Of a DNA stretch of 64,000 bases, positions 10,779 through 20,940 are shown piece after piece. A program made the translations under genes and the position numbers. The stretch comes from an uncultured Roseibium sp. (GTDB lineage Bacteria > Pseudomonadota > Alphaproteobacteria > Rhizobiales > Stappiaceae): NCBI RefSeq assembly GCF_947499295.1, contig NZ_CANMNP010000010.1, forward strand, positions 1 through 64,000, written 5' to 3'. How positions within the stretch are numbered: the first letter of the stretch is position 1; the number at the start of each line of letters is the position of its first letter. The notes below the pieces were generated by a model. It ran no database searches. It saw only the letters and a program-made list of their open reading frames with translations, and was not told where the DNA came from.

Positions 10779-10808
10779 GTGGATTGGTCCTGCCTTGTTG
10801 AAGCTCGC

Positions 10809-11813
10809 CTATGACAAGGCAACGTTCTTGATGATCTCTTTCACGACTTCGTCTGGCGTCACGCCATCTCCCTCAGCTTCAAAGCTGATGGTCAATCGGT
10901 GTCGAAGCACATCGTAAGCGATAGCTTGGACATCCAGAGGATCAACATAGTCGCGACCGGCGAGCCAGGCGTGTGTACGCCCGCACTTGTCGAGCGCAAT
11001 CGATGCACGCGGACTGGCTCCCAGTTCGATCCAATTAGCCAGGTCGTTTGAAAACCTGTCCGGATTGCGCGTTGCGTGGACGAGATCGGCCATATAACGC
11101 TCAATTGCCGGCGACACCGCGATGGCTCCGATTTCCGCACGTGCCGAAAAGACGGTTTCCAGAGAGACCTGAGTATTTTGTTCCTCGCGAGGTATCTTTG
11201 TTTTGTCGTTTTGGCTCGCAGCGACAGCCTTTTTTTCTTCGTCTCGCACCAATTGGACGACTTTCACCTCATCTTCGACAGGAGGGTAACTGATCAGCAC
11301 ATGCATCAAGAACCTGTCCATCTGGGCCTCTGGCAGTGGATAGGTGCCTTCCTGCTCAACAGGGTTCTGAGTGGCCATAACCATGAAAAGAGGTGCCATT
11401 TCATGCGTTTTACCCGAAACGGTTACTTGCCGTTCTTCCATGGCTTCCAACAATGCTGCCTGCACTTTGGCTGGAGCGCGATTGATCTCGTCTGCCAGTA
11501 CTATGTTTGCGAAAATGGGGCCCTTCTCGAAGCGAAATGTTCCCGCACCTCCCGACTGGTGATAAACCTCCGTCCCGGTCACGTCCGAAGGAAGAAGATC
11601 CGGTGTAAACTGGATACGACTGAAGTCAGCTTGCAAGTTTTTCGCGAGCGCCTTTATCGCCCTTGTCTTCGCCAGACCAGGCAGGCCTTCGATCAGCAGG
11701 TTTCCATTCGCAAGCAGTCCGATAATCAAGCGATCAATGACATCGACTTGACCGATTATCGACTGTTGCATTCGTTCTTTCAGCTCATTGATCTGATCTC
11801 GGGTGCCGCGCAT
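10809..11813 (-). CDS. MoxR family AAA+ ATPase
   Basis: EGLPGLAKTRAIK Walker A, LADEINRAPAKVQAALLEAMEERQVTV, ATQNPVEQEGTYPLPEAQMDRF. Confidence 0.95.
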   Translation of the reverse strand: MRGTRDQINELKERMQQSIIGQVDVIDRLIIGLLANGNLLIEGLPGLAKTRAIKALAKNLQADFSRIQFTPDLLPSDVTGTEVYHQSGGAGTFRFEKGPIFANIVLADEINRAPAKVQAALLEAMEERQVTVSGKTHEMAPLFMVMATQNPVEQEGTYPLPEAQMDRFLMHVLISYPPVEDEVKVVQLVRDEEKKAVAASQNDKTKIPREEQNTQVSLETVFSARAEIGAIAVSPAIERYMADLVHATRNPDRFSNDLANWIELGASPRASIALDKCGRTHAWLAGRDYVDPLDVQAIAYDVLRHRLTISFEAEGDGVTPDEVVKEIIKNVALS

Positions 11814-11861
11814 GAAGGTTTCCAGTCGAACAAAGAGGCAAGGAATTATGGCTAATAGGCC

Positions 11862-12899
11862 TCAATTTGGAGAGCCGCTCCACACACGGTTCCAGTCTTT
11901 CGCCATATCAACAAGCAACCAACCGCGATCCGGTCCCTCATGCAGTCCTCTGACAAGCTTGCCAACATGACTGTTCCGGTCATAAGCCCATTCACGTTCT
12001 GCATCCGTGTGATGAACGATGAGCCCAAACCTGGGACCGTCGCCTGACGTCGCCCATTCCAGCATCTCAAAATCGCCGTCCGAATTGCCGCCCACGAAAA
12101 TCGGTTTTTTACCGATCTTGTTGTCGATCCCCACCGGTTTGCCGGCCTTGTCATCGATAAACGCAATTCCGGGATCCTTTAAAATCGTCGGAACGCCTTC
12201 AACCACGGCATATCGTGTCACTCCTGCACTGCCGATTACCTTTTCCGGAGGAATGCCATAAGCCTTTTCGACGAAAGCCCGCATAAAATGGATGCCACCG
12301 CCGGACACGATATACGTGTCAAAGCCTTCGTCCCTGAGGAAACGCAACAACTCCAGCATCGGCTGATAAGTCATGTCTGTATAAGGCACATTTTTTGTAG
12401 GGTGTTTTGCGCTCTCTATCCAGTTGGCAACGTCTTGTGTGAATTCATCTACTGAAAGCCCAGCATGGGACGCCATGACTATTTCCAGCAGGCCCTCTTC
12501 ACCTGACTTTGCCACTGCCTCCATATCGCCAGCCGCCGCAGCTTCCAACGTTGCACTGGTCAATATTTCAGGATTGGCGGCCGCCTTTTGTTTCAGTTTG
12601 TCGAGGGCGTAAAGCAGTTGGAAATAGACAGGTTTTTCGGCCCAAAGTGTCCCGTCATTGTCGAATACAGCGATCCTGTGGCTCTGGGTAACGTATTCAG
12701 GCGAGGCAGGGTCGGTAACAGACCCGACGAAATCAATAATCTGTGCCTTAGCTGCTCCATCGTTCCACGAGGGCAGGGGATCGGCGAGTGCACTTCCCGT
12801 TACCATCAGAACAACAGCAATCGAACAGAACAGGCGCATGTGAGCCTCCCGAAAATTTCTAAAGTGCAATGAAAAACCGCGATGGACCCTGAAGTCCAC
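11862..12899 (-). CDS. Secreted HAD-superfamily phosphatase-like protein
   Basis: DNDGTLW motif, YIVSGGG, GNSDGDFEML; N-terminal signal peptide. Confidence 0.8.
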   Translation of the reverse strand: MDFRVHRGFSLHFRNFREAHMRLFCSIAVVLMVTGSALADPLPSWNDGAAKAQIIDFVGSVTDPASPEYVTQSHRIAVFDNDGTLWAEKPVYFQLLYALDKLKQKAAANPEILTSATLEAAAAGDMEAVAKSGEEGLLEIVMASHAGLSVDEFTQDVANWIESAKHPTKNVPYTDMTYQPMLELLRFLRDEGFDTYIVSGGGIHFMRAFVEKAYGIPPEKVIGSAGVTRYAVVEGVPTILKDPGIAFIDDKAGKPVGIDNKIGKKPIFVGGNSDGDFEMLEWATSGDGPRFGLIVHHTDAEREWAYDRNSHVGKLVRGLHEGPDRGWLLVDMAKDWNRVWSGSPN

Positions 12900-12919
12900 C
12901 GCGGTTGCGCAATCAGCTT

Positions 12920-14524
12920 TTACTGCGCGCCGCCTGGCGTGCTGAGTTTATCCATGACCTGGTCGAGGGAGAAACTCGCAGCTTTCTGGCGCGGCGGAAA
13001 TTCCTGGAAAGTGGCAAGGAAATTCCCGACATACTGCTGCGCGGGTACAAGCATATAGGCCCGGTCGATCAACCAATCGTAATAGGTATTGGAGGTCTGA
13101 TAGGACCGCTCGTATGGATCGCGGCGCAGATTGAAGATAAGCGGAAGACGCAGAACCGTGAAGGGTTCGATCCATGCCCGCAAAGTCTTGTATTGTTTCT
13201 GCTCCATGAAGATCAATTTCCAGTCGTTCCAGCGCAATGCCGTCAGATCGCCGTCATCAGAGAAATAGAAGATCTCCGCTCTTGGTCCGGTGTCTTCTTC
13301 ACCCAGAAGTACCGGCAGGAAGTTGTAGCCGTCGAGATGAACTTTGTATTCGCGCCCAATCGCTTGAACGCCACCGTCTTTCAGTTGTTCCTTTATTTCC
13401 GGAGCGCCAGCGGCAGCCAGGTAAGTCGGCAACCAGTCCATGTGATGCATGATCTCATTGGAAACAGCGCCTGCTTCAATCTTGCCAGGCCAACGGACCA
13501 TCGACGGAACACGCCATCCACCTTCATAGTTGGTGTTCTTCTCACCAAAAAACGGTGTCGAAGCAGCGTCAGGCCAGGTGTTGTAGTGCGGGCCGTTATC
13601 CGTTGAGTAATGGACGATTGTATTGTCAGCTATGCCAAGCTCATCGATCAAATCAAGAAGCTGGCCGACATGCAGATCATGCTCGAGCATGCCTGCTGAA
13701 TATTCATCAAGATTTCTGCCGGCGAGCTCATTTGCTCTTTCGCGCATTTCCGGCTTCACGTGGGTTCGGAAATGCATCCGGGTACCATTCCACCAGACAT
13801 AAAAGGGTTGCCCCTGATCATTTGCCCGTTTGATGAAGTCGATAGCGGCGGTTACCGTCTCGTCATCGACAGTTTCCATACGTTTTTTAGTGAGAGGGCC
13901 TGTGTCTTCAATCGTACCATCAGCGGAAGACTTGATGACGCCACGAGGACCGAACGCCTCACGGAAAGTTCTGCCGTCTGCCAGCGTCATGTTTCCGGGA
14001 TAGTCCTCGTTCTCTGGCTCTTCCTCGGCATTCAGGTGATAAAGATTGCCAAAAAACTCGTCGAACCCATGATTGGTCGGGAGATGTTCATCCTTGTCGC
14101 CGAGATGGTTTTTACCAAACTGTCAGGTCACATACCCTTGTGCTTTCAGGAGACCGGCAATTGTCGGGTCTTCCTCCTGCATGCCGAGATCGGCACCTGG
14201 CAAACCAACTTTCGACAGGCCCGTTCTGAAAACGCTTTGTCCAGTGATGTAGGAAGACCGGCCTGCCGTGCATGACTGCTCGCCATAATAGTCGGTGAAC
14301 ATCATGCCTTCTTTGGCAATCCGGTCGATATTAGGCGTGTTGTATCCCATTAAACCGAATGTATAGGCTGATATGTTGGATTGTCCGACATCGTCACCCC
14401 AGATGACGAGAATGTTGGGCTTACCTTCTGATTGTGCCAGCGCAGCCCCCCCTCCGGCGAGACTGCAGGCTCCAATGGCACAGGCCGCAAACATTGCGGC
14501 TCTGAAGTTATACTGAAATGGCAT
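12920..14524 (-). pseudogene. Arylsulfatase interrupted by a single in-frame TGA (14123-14125)
   Basis: ORFs 14123-14548 and 12920-13990 are in the same frame (offset 1203 nt = 401 codons). Read-through gives ...[57 protein letters not shown].... Sulfatase motif CTAGR present. Start MPFQYNF at 14524 has a GGAGG-like RBS. Confidence 0.8.
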
Positions 14525-14748
14525 GTTTGATAATCCTCCCATGTACACTGGTACTGACTAAAATTGTTATTAGTACCAATGCGTTGGACGTCGGTTCATC
14601 AATCAGATGTCGAATTTTCCCTTGCGTCAATACAGAAAGCGAAATTTAATTTTCTAAAGGTCATAAGCCTCGTAAAGAATGCCAAGGCCCATTCATTCTT
14701 CGACCCGAAAATACAGCTAAAAGTGGAAATTCGGCGCCAGTCGACTGG

Positions 14749-16716
14749 TCAACGGCCTTGCAAAAGACGCTCAAAGTCAGCGAGCCTCGTGTCATCCGGG
14801 ATCAGTTTTTTCGCTCGTTGAAGGGTCATTTGTGCGTTGGTGTAGTCTTGAAGCGCCATAAAAAGACGGATCTGCATAATCCAGGCATCTGCCAATTGCG
14901 GGTCGAGCTGCGTGGCTTCTTGAAACGCCCTGATGGCGGCCTTCGGATTTCGCAAAGTCAGGGCCGTACCCGCGATAACCATATGTGTTTCTGGATAATC
15001 CAGCTTGGAAGAAAGGGCGGCACGCCACTCGTCGTTTGCATTCTGGGCGGCACGTTGAGTTCTTTGGTCTTCCACCCCAATTGAGGCTCCCAGAAGCTGC
15101 CTAGCTGCGGCAATACGAACAGTCTTGAGAGGGTCTTCCAACAATTTGGATAACAGTCGAACCCGGGTACTGGCTGACTGAGAAGCCGTCAATGAAACGG
15201 CGGCAGCCCGCACAAGGGGATCGGTATCATTCAAGAGCGAAAAAACATCACTGTGTGCCTCACGTCCTGAGTGTTGTGCGTACAAATTGATTGCCGAAGC
15301 GCGCACGATCCCGGGCAACGTCTCTTGCCGTGCAATTTTGAGCAATTGTTCTCCAAGTCCCGTCACACCTCCGCGTGCCGGGGCAAATACTGAAGCAAAA
15401 TGAGGTGAACGATGGGCACTATCAGGAAAACGCGCTTTTAATTCTTCCGCAGCCCAGGACGCTGGCTTGTCCGTGTGACAATCCGTGCAGGCATTCGGCG
15501 TTCCAAGAGACGCACTGAGATCCGGCCGCGGAACCCTGAAGGAATGGTCGCGGCGGCCGTCAATTCCCATATAGGTGCGTTCGATCATGTGACAGGAAAC
15601 GCATTGCGCTCCTGCGGTTCCTGTTTCGTGGAAGTGATGGTCGGAGCTGTCATACCTTTTAAGCGTCAAGGAGGAGAACTTGTTGTTACCCGCTTCAGAG
15701 TGACATTGAGTGCAAACCCCGTTTCCCACGGCCTTTAGTTGGCCGGAGTGGGGCTCATGACAGTCCGAGCATCGGACACCTTCAGCATACATTTTTGATT
15801 GAAGAAAAGACCCGTAGACATAGACTTCGTCCCGGATCTGACCGTCAGCGTGATAAAGTCCATCCCGCAGCAGCGCCAAGCGATAACTGTCGTGAAAGGG
15901 TGTGCCGGGAAGCGGATTGCCGTCTTGGTTCGGCTCTCGCCTTGAATGGCAAGCCGCACACTGTTCGATTTCCGTATGCGCAAATGCGTCTTTGAAATTG
16001 ACGCTAAGGCCTTGATCGTCTGTTCCTTCAAAGACGGAAAGTTCTGACGAAGAAGCACCATTCGCCCAGGCAACGTGTGCTTCCCCCGGCCCATGACAAG
16101 CTTCACATCCTACACCGATCTCAGACTGAGTACTGGAGTAGCGTCGCGTTCTTGGATCATAGTTCTTTTGAAACCCGGTTGCGTGGCATTCTGCGCAGCG
16201 CGAATTCCAGTTCTTGTATGGTCCGGACCAATGATACCCATCATTGGGTGCCAGCACCTGATCCGGGTAAAGGTGATACCAGCGTTCGTTTTCCTGGTCC
16301 CACGCGATATCTAGTGATTGCAAGCGCCCTGGTTCAGTCTCAATCAGGTATTGCTGCAAGGGTGTGATGCCGGCAACCCCTTTGACTTCAAGGACCTTAT
16401 TGCCTCCAAGAATGTCGGATGTCTCGATGAAGTAACGATCACCGTCCTTAAAGAACCGCGTCTTGCGACCTCGATGCTCAAATGTGGAATTGTTGAAGTC
16501 GCCATCAACGTTCTCATCATCAACGGGGAGCCAGGCCAAGGCGTGGTGACTGGATTGCCAGTCTTGATAAGCCCCTTCGTGGCAGGACTGACAAATGGAG
16601 CTGCCTTGAAAGTCAGGAACTTTATCGTTTGCACTCGCATGCACTTGGAAAAGCATGAAAGAAATCATGGACCAGCATAGAAAAGATCCAATTTGCATCT
16701 GGCCCCACAGGTTCAA
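14749..16716 (-). CDS. Multiheme cytochrome c with HEAT/TPR-like C-terminus
   Basis: Eight CxxCH motifs (CQSCH, CAECH, CEACH, CAACH, CSDCH, CTQCH, CVSCH, CTDCH), signal peptide, TPR-like C-term. Confidence 0.9.
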   Translation of the reverse strand: MNLWGQMQIGSFLCWSMISFMLFQVHASANDKVPDFQGSSICQSCHEGAYQDWQSSHHALAWLPVDDENVDGDFNNSTFEHRGRKTRFFKDGDRYFIETSDILGGNKVLEVKGVAGITPLQQYLIETEPGRLQSLDIAWDQENERWYHLYPDQVLAPNDGYHWSGPYKNWNSRCAECHATGFQKNYDPRTRRYSSTQSEIGVGCEACHGPGEAHVAWANGASSSELSVFEGTDDQGLSVNFKDAFAHTEIEQCAACHSRREPNQDGNPLPGTPFHDSYRLALLRDGLYHADGQIRDEVYVYGSFLQSKMYAEGVRCSDCHEPHSGQLKAVGNGVCTQCHSEAGNNKFSSLTLKRYDSSDHHFHETGTAGAQCVSCHMIERTYMGIDGRRDHSFRVPRPDLSASLGTPNACTDCHTDKPASWAAEELKARFPDSAHRSPHFASVFAPARGGVTGLGEQLLKIARQETLPGIVRASAINLYAQHSGREAHSDVFSLLNDTDPLVRAAAVSLTASQSASTRVRLLSKLLEDPLKTVRIAAARQLLGASIGVEDQRTQRAAQNANDEWRAALSSKLDYPETHMVIAGTALTLRNPKAAIRAFQEATQLDPQLADAWIMQIRLFMALQDYTNAQMTLQRAKKLIPDDTRLADFERLLQGR

Positions 16717-17209
16717 CAGCTTGCCAAAGGAGAATTCGAAGCAAGCAATCGCTTCAGAGCTTAACGAGGCACCGGCAACCCAACAAGTGATGGAACTGAC
16801 GATGATATCCTTTTGGCCACAGTTCGAAAGGCACTTTGCCTAGGGAAAAATATGGCTGGAAAAATTGGAGTCTCAGCCAGAATACGTAAGCCTCTTGCAA
16901 CAAACGAAGATTGACCTTCAATACACTCTTCCAAGAATGGTTCGTGGCCAAGTTTCGGATGTCAGTCTGGATAGGCTCAGGAAACACCAATTCTGACCAG
17001 ATCGAACTGAGGCAACCGGCATGGTTTAAACGACCAGGAAGCCATGTCCGGTGGTACTAGGCGTTCTGCAAGCAAAACGGCAGCAAGGAAAAAACGCTAT
17101 CATTGCCGGGCATTCGCTCACAGTTTGCTGTGATGACTCCGCGCCCCCGTTTGACAATCCGATAGAGATTGGTGATTGGCGACTTTTGAGTGACACCGAG
17201 GATGGAAAC

Positions 17210-17662
17210 TCAGGTCCTGCGCTGTTCTTTTTCTGGCTGGGCTCCCCCTAAAGCATTTCGGAGCTTCGTGGAAAGGACCGTAAGTGTCTCTGCCTGATCG
17301 TCACCGAGTGTCGAGGTTATCAGGAACGTTGCCTCTTGCCAGACGATCCACACTTTCTCCAGAACGTCGCGGCCGTCGGGTGTCAGGTCAAGAATATCAC
17401 TGCGGCGGTTTTCGGGGTTTGTGTTTTGCGTGATGAACCCGAGCGCTACCAGCCGTTCCGTCATCGAACTCATGCTGCCCGCCGAGATATCGAACTGTTT
17501 TGCCAGATGCCTCTGTGAGGTCGGTCCGATCTGCGCCAAGGCATCCAGGATGAGAGCCTGTCGGTGACGGATCCCAGTTGGTCTTAGCAGGACTTCAATC
17601 CGCTTTTCCAACAAGGTGGCTGAATGCAAAACGGGGTGGATGGATATCAGTGCCTGTTTCAT
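17210..17662 (-). CDS. MarR family transcriptional regulator
   Basis: GPTSQRHLAKQFDISAGSMSSMTERLVALGFITQNTNPENRRSDILDLTPDGRDVL winged HTH. Confidence 0.9.
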   Translation of the reverse strand: MKQALISIHPVLHSATLLEKRIEVLLRPTGIRHRQALILDALAQIGPTSQRHLAKQFDISAGSMSSMTERLVALGFITQNTNPENRRSDILDLTPDGRDVLEKVWIVWQEATFLITSTLGDDQAETLTVLSTKLRNALGGAQPEKEQRRT

Positions 17663-17795
17663 GACCTGACAACGCTATCGAACAAATTCATGATCCTGGC
17701 ACATTACGGTCACAAAGTTCTGATGTAAATTGTTTGTATTAGAACATTTGAGTGGCAGCGAATTGCGCCATCAAAGGCACTCAAGGGGTATCATC

Positions 17796-18341
17796 ATGAA
17801 ATCGTTCACCGGGATAGCGCTAGCATTCCTTGGCCTGGCCACGCAGGCCTTACCAGCCCAATCAGCTGGAAACCTGGTTGAAGTTCAGTTGACTGACAGG
17901 CTGGACGACGCGCGCGGCTACTGCCTTGATATCGCTGGCGGGCGGGGCAAGAACGCGCCGCTGGACAAGGGTCTTCAGGCTCACACTTGCTACAACTACA
18001 CGGGAGATATCCTGGAAGATCAGGGCTTTGATGAGGAGCTCATCGGCAAGGGAGAGTTTCGCATTCCTTATTTTGACGTCTGTATGACTGTCCCGTCTGT
18101 TGAAACCGGTGCGCCGATTATGCTCGACCAATGCGGTGACACCGACACACAGAAGTTCACGTTGAATGACAATGGTCAGTTGGTCGCCCAAGCCGATCCG
18201 AAGTTATGCGTAACAGTGAGCAGTACGGAGAAGCGGGAAGGGCGCGGCGGCTCTCCAATCCATGTGATGCGGCCCCTGTCCCTCCAGCCCTGCGAAGAAG
18301 CCAGAAAATCCTACCAGACCTGGACACTTTTTGAATTGTAG
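17796..18341 (+). CDS. Secreted Cys-containing protein, possible ricin-type lectin fold
   Basis: Signal peptide MKSFTGIALAFLGLATQALPAQSA; start at 17796 preceded by AAGGGG; QKFTLNDNGQLVAQADPKLCVTV resembles a QxW repeat. Confidence 0.65.
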   Translation: MKSFTGIALAFLGLATQALPAQSAGNLVEVQLTDRLDDARGYCLDIAGGRGKNAPLDKGLQAHTCYNYTGDILEDQGFDEELIGKGEFRIPYFDVCMTVPSVETGAPIMLDQCGDTDTQKFTLNDNGQLVAQADPKLCVTVSSTEKREGRGGSPIHVMRPLSLQPCEEARKSYQTWTLFEL

Positions 18342-18350
18342 GAGCATTGG

Positions 18351-18899
18351 ATGAGTGCCAACCTCTCGAGAACAGCCTCATATGATGGCATTTCGCGGTT
18401 CAATCACTGGATCATCGCTGCTGCAATAATCGGGATGATCTGCTTCGGTTTTTACCTGTCGGAATTCGTTGAAAGTGGTCCAGGCAAAGGACAAATGATT
18501 GGAATTCACAAGGCAGTCGGAGTGCTCATCCTCATTTTTGGGCTGTGGCGCGTTGGCTACCGGTTGAAGCAAGGTTTTCTGGACGAAGCTTCCGTAATGC
18601 CTGACTGGCAGCGTCTCACGGCCAAGCTGGTCCACATCGTCCTGCTTGCTGGGATCATAGTTATGCCGATCTCAGGCATAATCGGATCCTACTTTGGCGG
18701 CAGAACTACCAACGTGTTTGGCCTGTTCACAATACCTGCTGGCAGGGAAATAGAAGCGCTCTCCGGAATGGGGCACTGGCTCCACGGCGCCTACGGCTGG
18801 CTAATGGTAGGAGCACTGGCGCTGCATGTTGCCGGCGCGTTGAAGCACCATCTTGTTGACCATGACTCAACTTTGACCCGCATGATACGCCAGCAATAA
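18351..18899 (+). CDS. Cytochrome b561
   Basis: Four TMs, RFNHWIIAAAI, HKAVGVLILIFGLWR, GHWLHGAYGWLMVGALALHVAGALKHHLVD. Confidence 0.9.
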   Translation: MSANLSRTASYDGISRFNHWIIAAAIIGMICFGFYLSEFVESGPGKGQMIGIHKAVGVLILIFGLWRVGYRLKQGFLDEASVMPDWQRLTAKLVHIVLLAGIIVMPISGIIGSYFGGRTTNVFGLFTIPAGREIEALSGMGHWLHGAYGWLMVGALALHVAGALKHHLVDHDSTLTRMIRQQ

Positions 18900-19021
18900 G
18901 TGACCGGTGTGCCGTATGTGGGATGCAAACAACCGAAAAAGAACTTCAATTGCCAGGAATGCCGAGATCAGCCGATCCGGGAGACGATCGAACGGCTCAA
19001 AATCATTGATCCAGTGAAGGG

Positions 19022-19044
19022 TTGGCTGGGGAACCTGGATTCGA
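19022..19044. repeat. Distal att site (duplicated tRNA-Gln 3' end)
   Basis: Identical to 37218-37240. Confidence 0.92.
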
Positions 19045-19574
19045 CTGGGGAATTCCAAGGGAGCCATATATTTCAATCACTTAACTCGTATCGCGGCGAC
19101 ACTGTGGGGGGAGCCTGCGGGGTTGTCAACAATTCATCGCGCATGTGACCGGGGAGGGCGTCACTGCTTAACATAGTGTCACATTAATTACAGACGGCCC
19201 TAATCCGTTCCTTACCATAGACGAATTCCGTCTGCCGCCATGTGGGTGGCCATTTCGCGCGACCAAACCTGACATCCCAATTCCATGACGGACTGGCCGA
19301 ATCCCTTCGCTGGGACGGTCCCCACGCGAATCCTTACACGAGTCCTTGCGCGCACTTCGAGACCGGACGTCGCCGCGCATTGAGTCCTTTGCCGTCGCCA
19401 ATCAAAACCTTAAATAAAAAAACCAATACTGAATGTATTCATCGAATCCTTATCGACATGATGATGGTGGTGTTAATTGTTGACAAATCGAAATGAAGCA
19501 AAAAGTTGCTATCATCTAAATAAAATAACTATGGGTACTTGACTGGCTATTGTGGATCCGGGATACACTGAGAT

Positions 19575-19602
19575 CAGTCGCACGAAAATGTCAGTGCGAC
19601 TG
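19575..19602. promoter_or_regulatory. Perfect 9-bp inverted repeat upstream of the small-gene pair
   Basis: CAGTCGCAC-N10-GTGCGACTG. Confidence 0.45.
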
Positions 19603-19637
19603 GTTTCCACGTCTCATGGGAAAGCAAAGGGGAGTTC

Positions 19638-19880
19638 ATGAAACTTGACTGGGAAATGGTCGTAAGCACGAAAACCCGCGTCGGCGGGCTGTGGGTCAAA
19701 GCCCTGATTACCGTCGAGGAAGACGGCTCATACGTATGGAACGCGTACTGCGGTCAGCGCCTACAGTCTTCGTTAAAAGGGGGCGCGACAGCAACATTGA
19801 CCGATGCTGTCTCCGCCGCCGAAATCGCAGTGCGGGAAATCGCGGCGATGATCGAGACCGAGCTGGAGGTCAACGCATGA
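19638..19880 (+). CDS. Hypothetical small protein (80 aa)
   Basis: ATG start with GGGGAG RBS; ATGA overlap with the next ORF. Confidence 0.6.
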   Translation: MKLDWEMVVSTKTRVGGLWVKALITVEEDGSYVWNAYCGQRLQSSLKGGATATLTDAVSAAEIAVREIAAMIETELEVNA

Positions 19881-20119
19881 CGGTGCCACGCTGGGAAGTC
19901 GTAGACATCGGCGAGGGCGAGACGATGCTGATTTCACACCTCGAGTCCGGCGACCGGATCGTAGAGATAAGCGTCGTCCAGCGCGGCACCGACGGCGATT
20001 TCCTGTACGATGTCTTCGACGACAACAAAGAGTACGAGAAAAAGTATGCAGACACTCTGTCGGAAGCGCAGCGCGAAGCCGAAAACATAGCTCGGCGCGC
20101 GCTATGGGGATGTCTATAG
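19877..20119 (+). CDS. Hypothetical small protein (80 aa)
   Basis: MTVPRWEVVDIGEGETMLISHLESGDRIVEISVVQ..., translationally coupled to the preceding ORF. The track's 19691 start overlaps the upstream gene and is less likely. Confidence 0.6.
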   Translation: MTVPRWEVVDIGEGETMLISHLESGDRIVEISVVQRGTDGDFLYDVFDDNKEYEKKYADTLSEAQREAENIARRALWGCL

Positions 20120-20266
20120 AACGCGAAGGAACAATGACATCAGAGCTGCCGAGATATTCTGCCACCTAAACGGGTACGACGGACAGGGCGAATGCCGGAC
20201 TTGCAGATACCGGGCCGGAGTGGAAGAGACATACGGCCCTGGAAATTTCTCTCACCCGCTCTAAAC

Positions 20267-20300
20267 AAAAGCCCCCGGAGACACAAACTCCGGGGGCTTT
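20267..20300 (+). terminator. Rho-independent terminator
   Basis: AAAGCCCCCGGAG-acacaaa-CTCCGGGGGCTTT. Confidence 0.75.
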
Positions 20301-20425
20301 CGTGTTGAGGCACTGAAGAGGCCTCCGGGAGCGGAGCGCGCCCCCCACAAGGCGCCGTAGCGAGCGCCCGGAGGCCGTGCGGCGTTTCGTGAGTCACGAA
20401 ATGATCAAACATCCTGTGTTCGACG

Positions 20426-20791
20426 TCAGGGACCAGGAGGGGGTGCCCCAGCACCATCGCTGCTGTCGTCGTCACCGTCCGGCGGAGGCGGCACGTAATT
20501 CGGATCGAGATCCCGAAAATCGCGATCCCGTCCGCGCCTCCAATGCTCAAAATAATCCTGGTCGGTTTTCGGCGCCGGGGCGCCTCTCAGTCTCCAAGGT
20601 TCTCGGAGGTCGTACAGAACGCGCACCAAGTAACTTCTCAAATGCTCCGGAGTCCTGTGCCAGAGTTCTTCGGTTTCCGGAAGGCTCATGAAATCCGTTT
20701 TTAAACCCGCCGCCGAAATCCGCTTCACGAGTTGCTGTATGGTCATGCCTCGTCCTCCTATTCTGGAATCGCGGGATAGGCATCCCCGCAA
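20426..20791 (-). CDS. Hypothetical protein downstream of the relaxase (Pro-rich C-terminus); likely start at MTIQQL
   Basis: Same strand as the mob genes; MTIQQLVKRISAAGLKTDFMSLPETEELWHRTPEHLRSYLVRVLYDL. Confidence 0.5.
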   Translation of the reverse strand: MRGCLSRDSRIGGRGMTIQQLVKRISAAGLKTDFMSLPETEELWHRTPEHLRSYLVRVLYDLREPWRLRGAPAPKTDQDYFEHWRRGRDRDFRDLDPNYVPPPPDGDDDSSDGAGAPPPGP

Positions 20792-20940
20792 AAATCGTCG
20801 TGATCATCAGGATAAACCAGGATGCGAGGCCCGGCTTTCGCCGGCGGCGGCGTCGTATCAATAGCTGATGCCGAAGTCGGTCCCCGCAGTTGCGACGCGG
20901 CGTTTCCCGACTTCGAGCCACGGGAGTTTTCCGCTCGAAT

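Noticed and set aside
11076-11855. 259-aa plus-strand ORF
   Set aside because: Antisense to MoxR; no coding signature.
12905-13606. 233-aa plus-strand ORF
   Set aside because: Antisense to the arylsulfatase C-terminal half.
14123-14125. Selenocysteine codon in the arylsulfatase
   Set aside because: The position corresponds to a Gly in the GYxTGQFGK segment, not a catalytic Cys; no SECIS-like hairpin was identified. Nonsense mutation is simpler.
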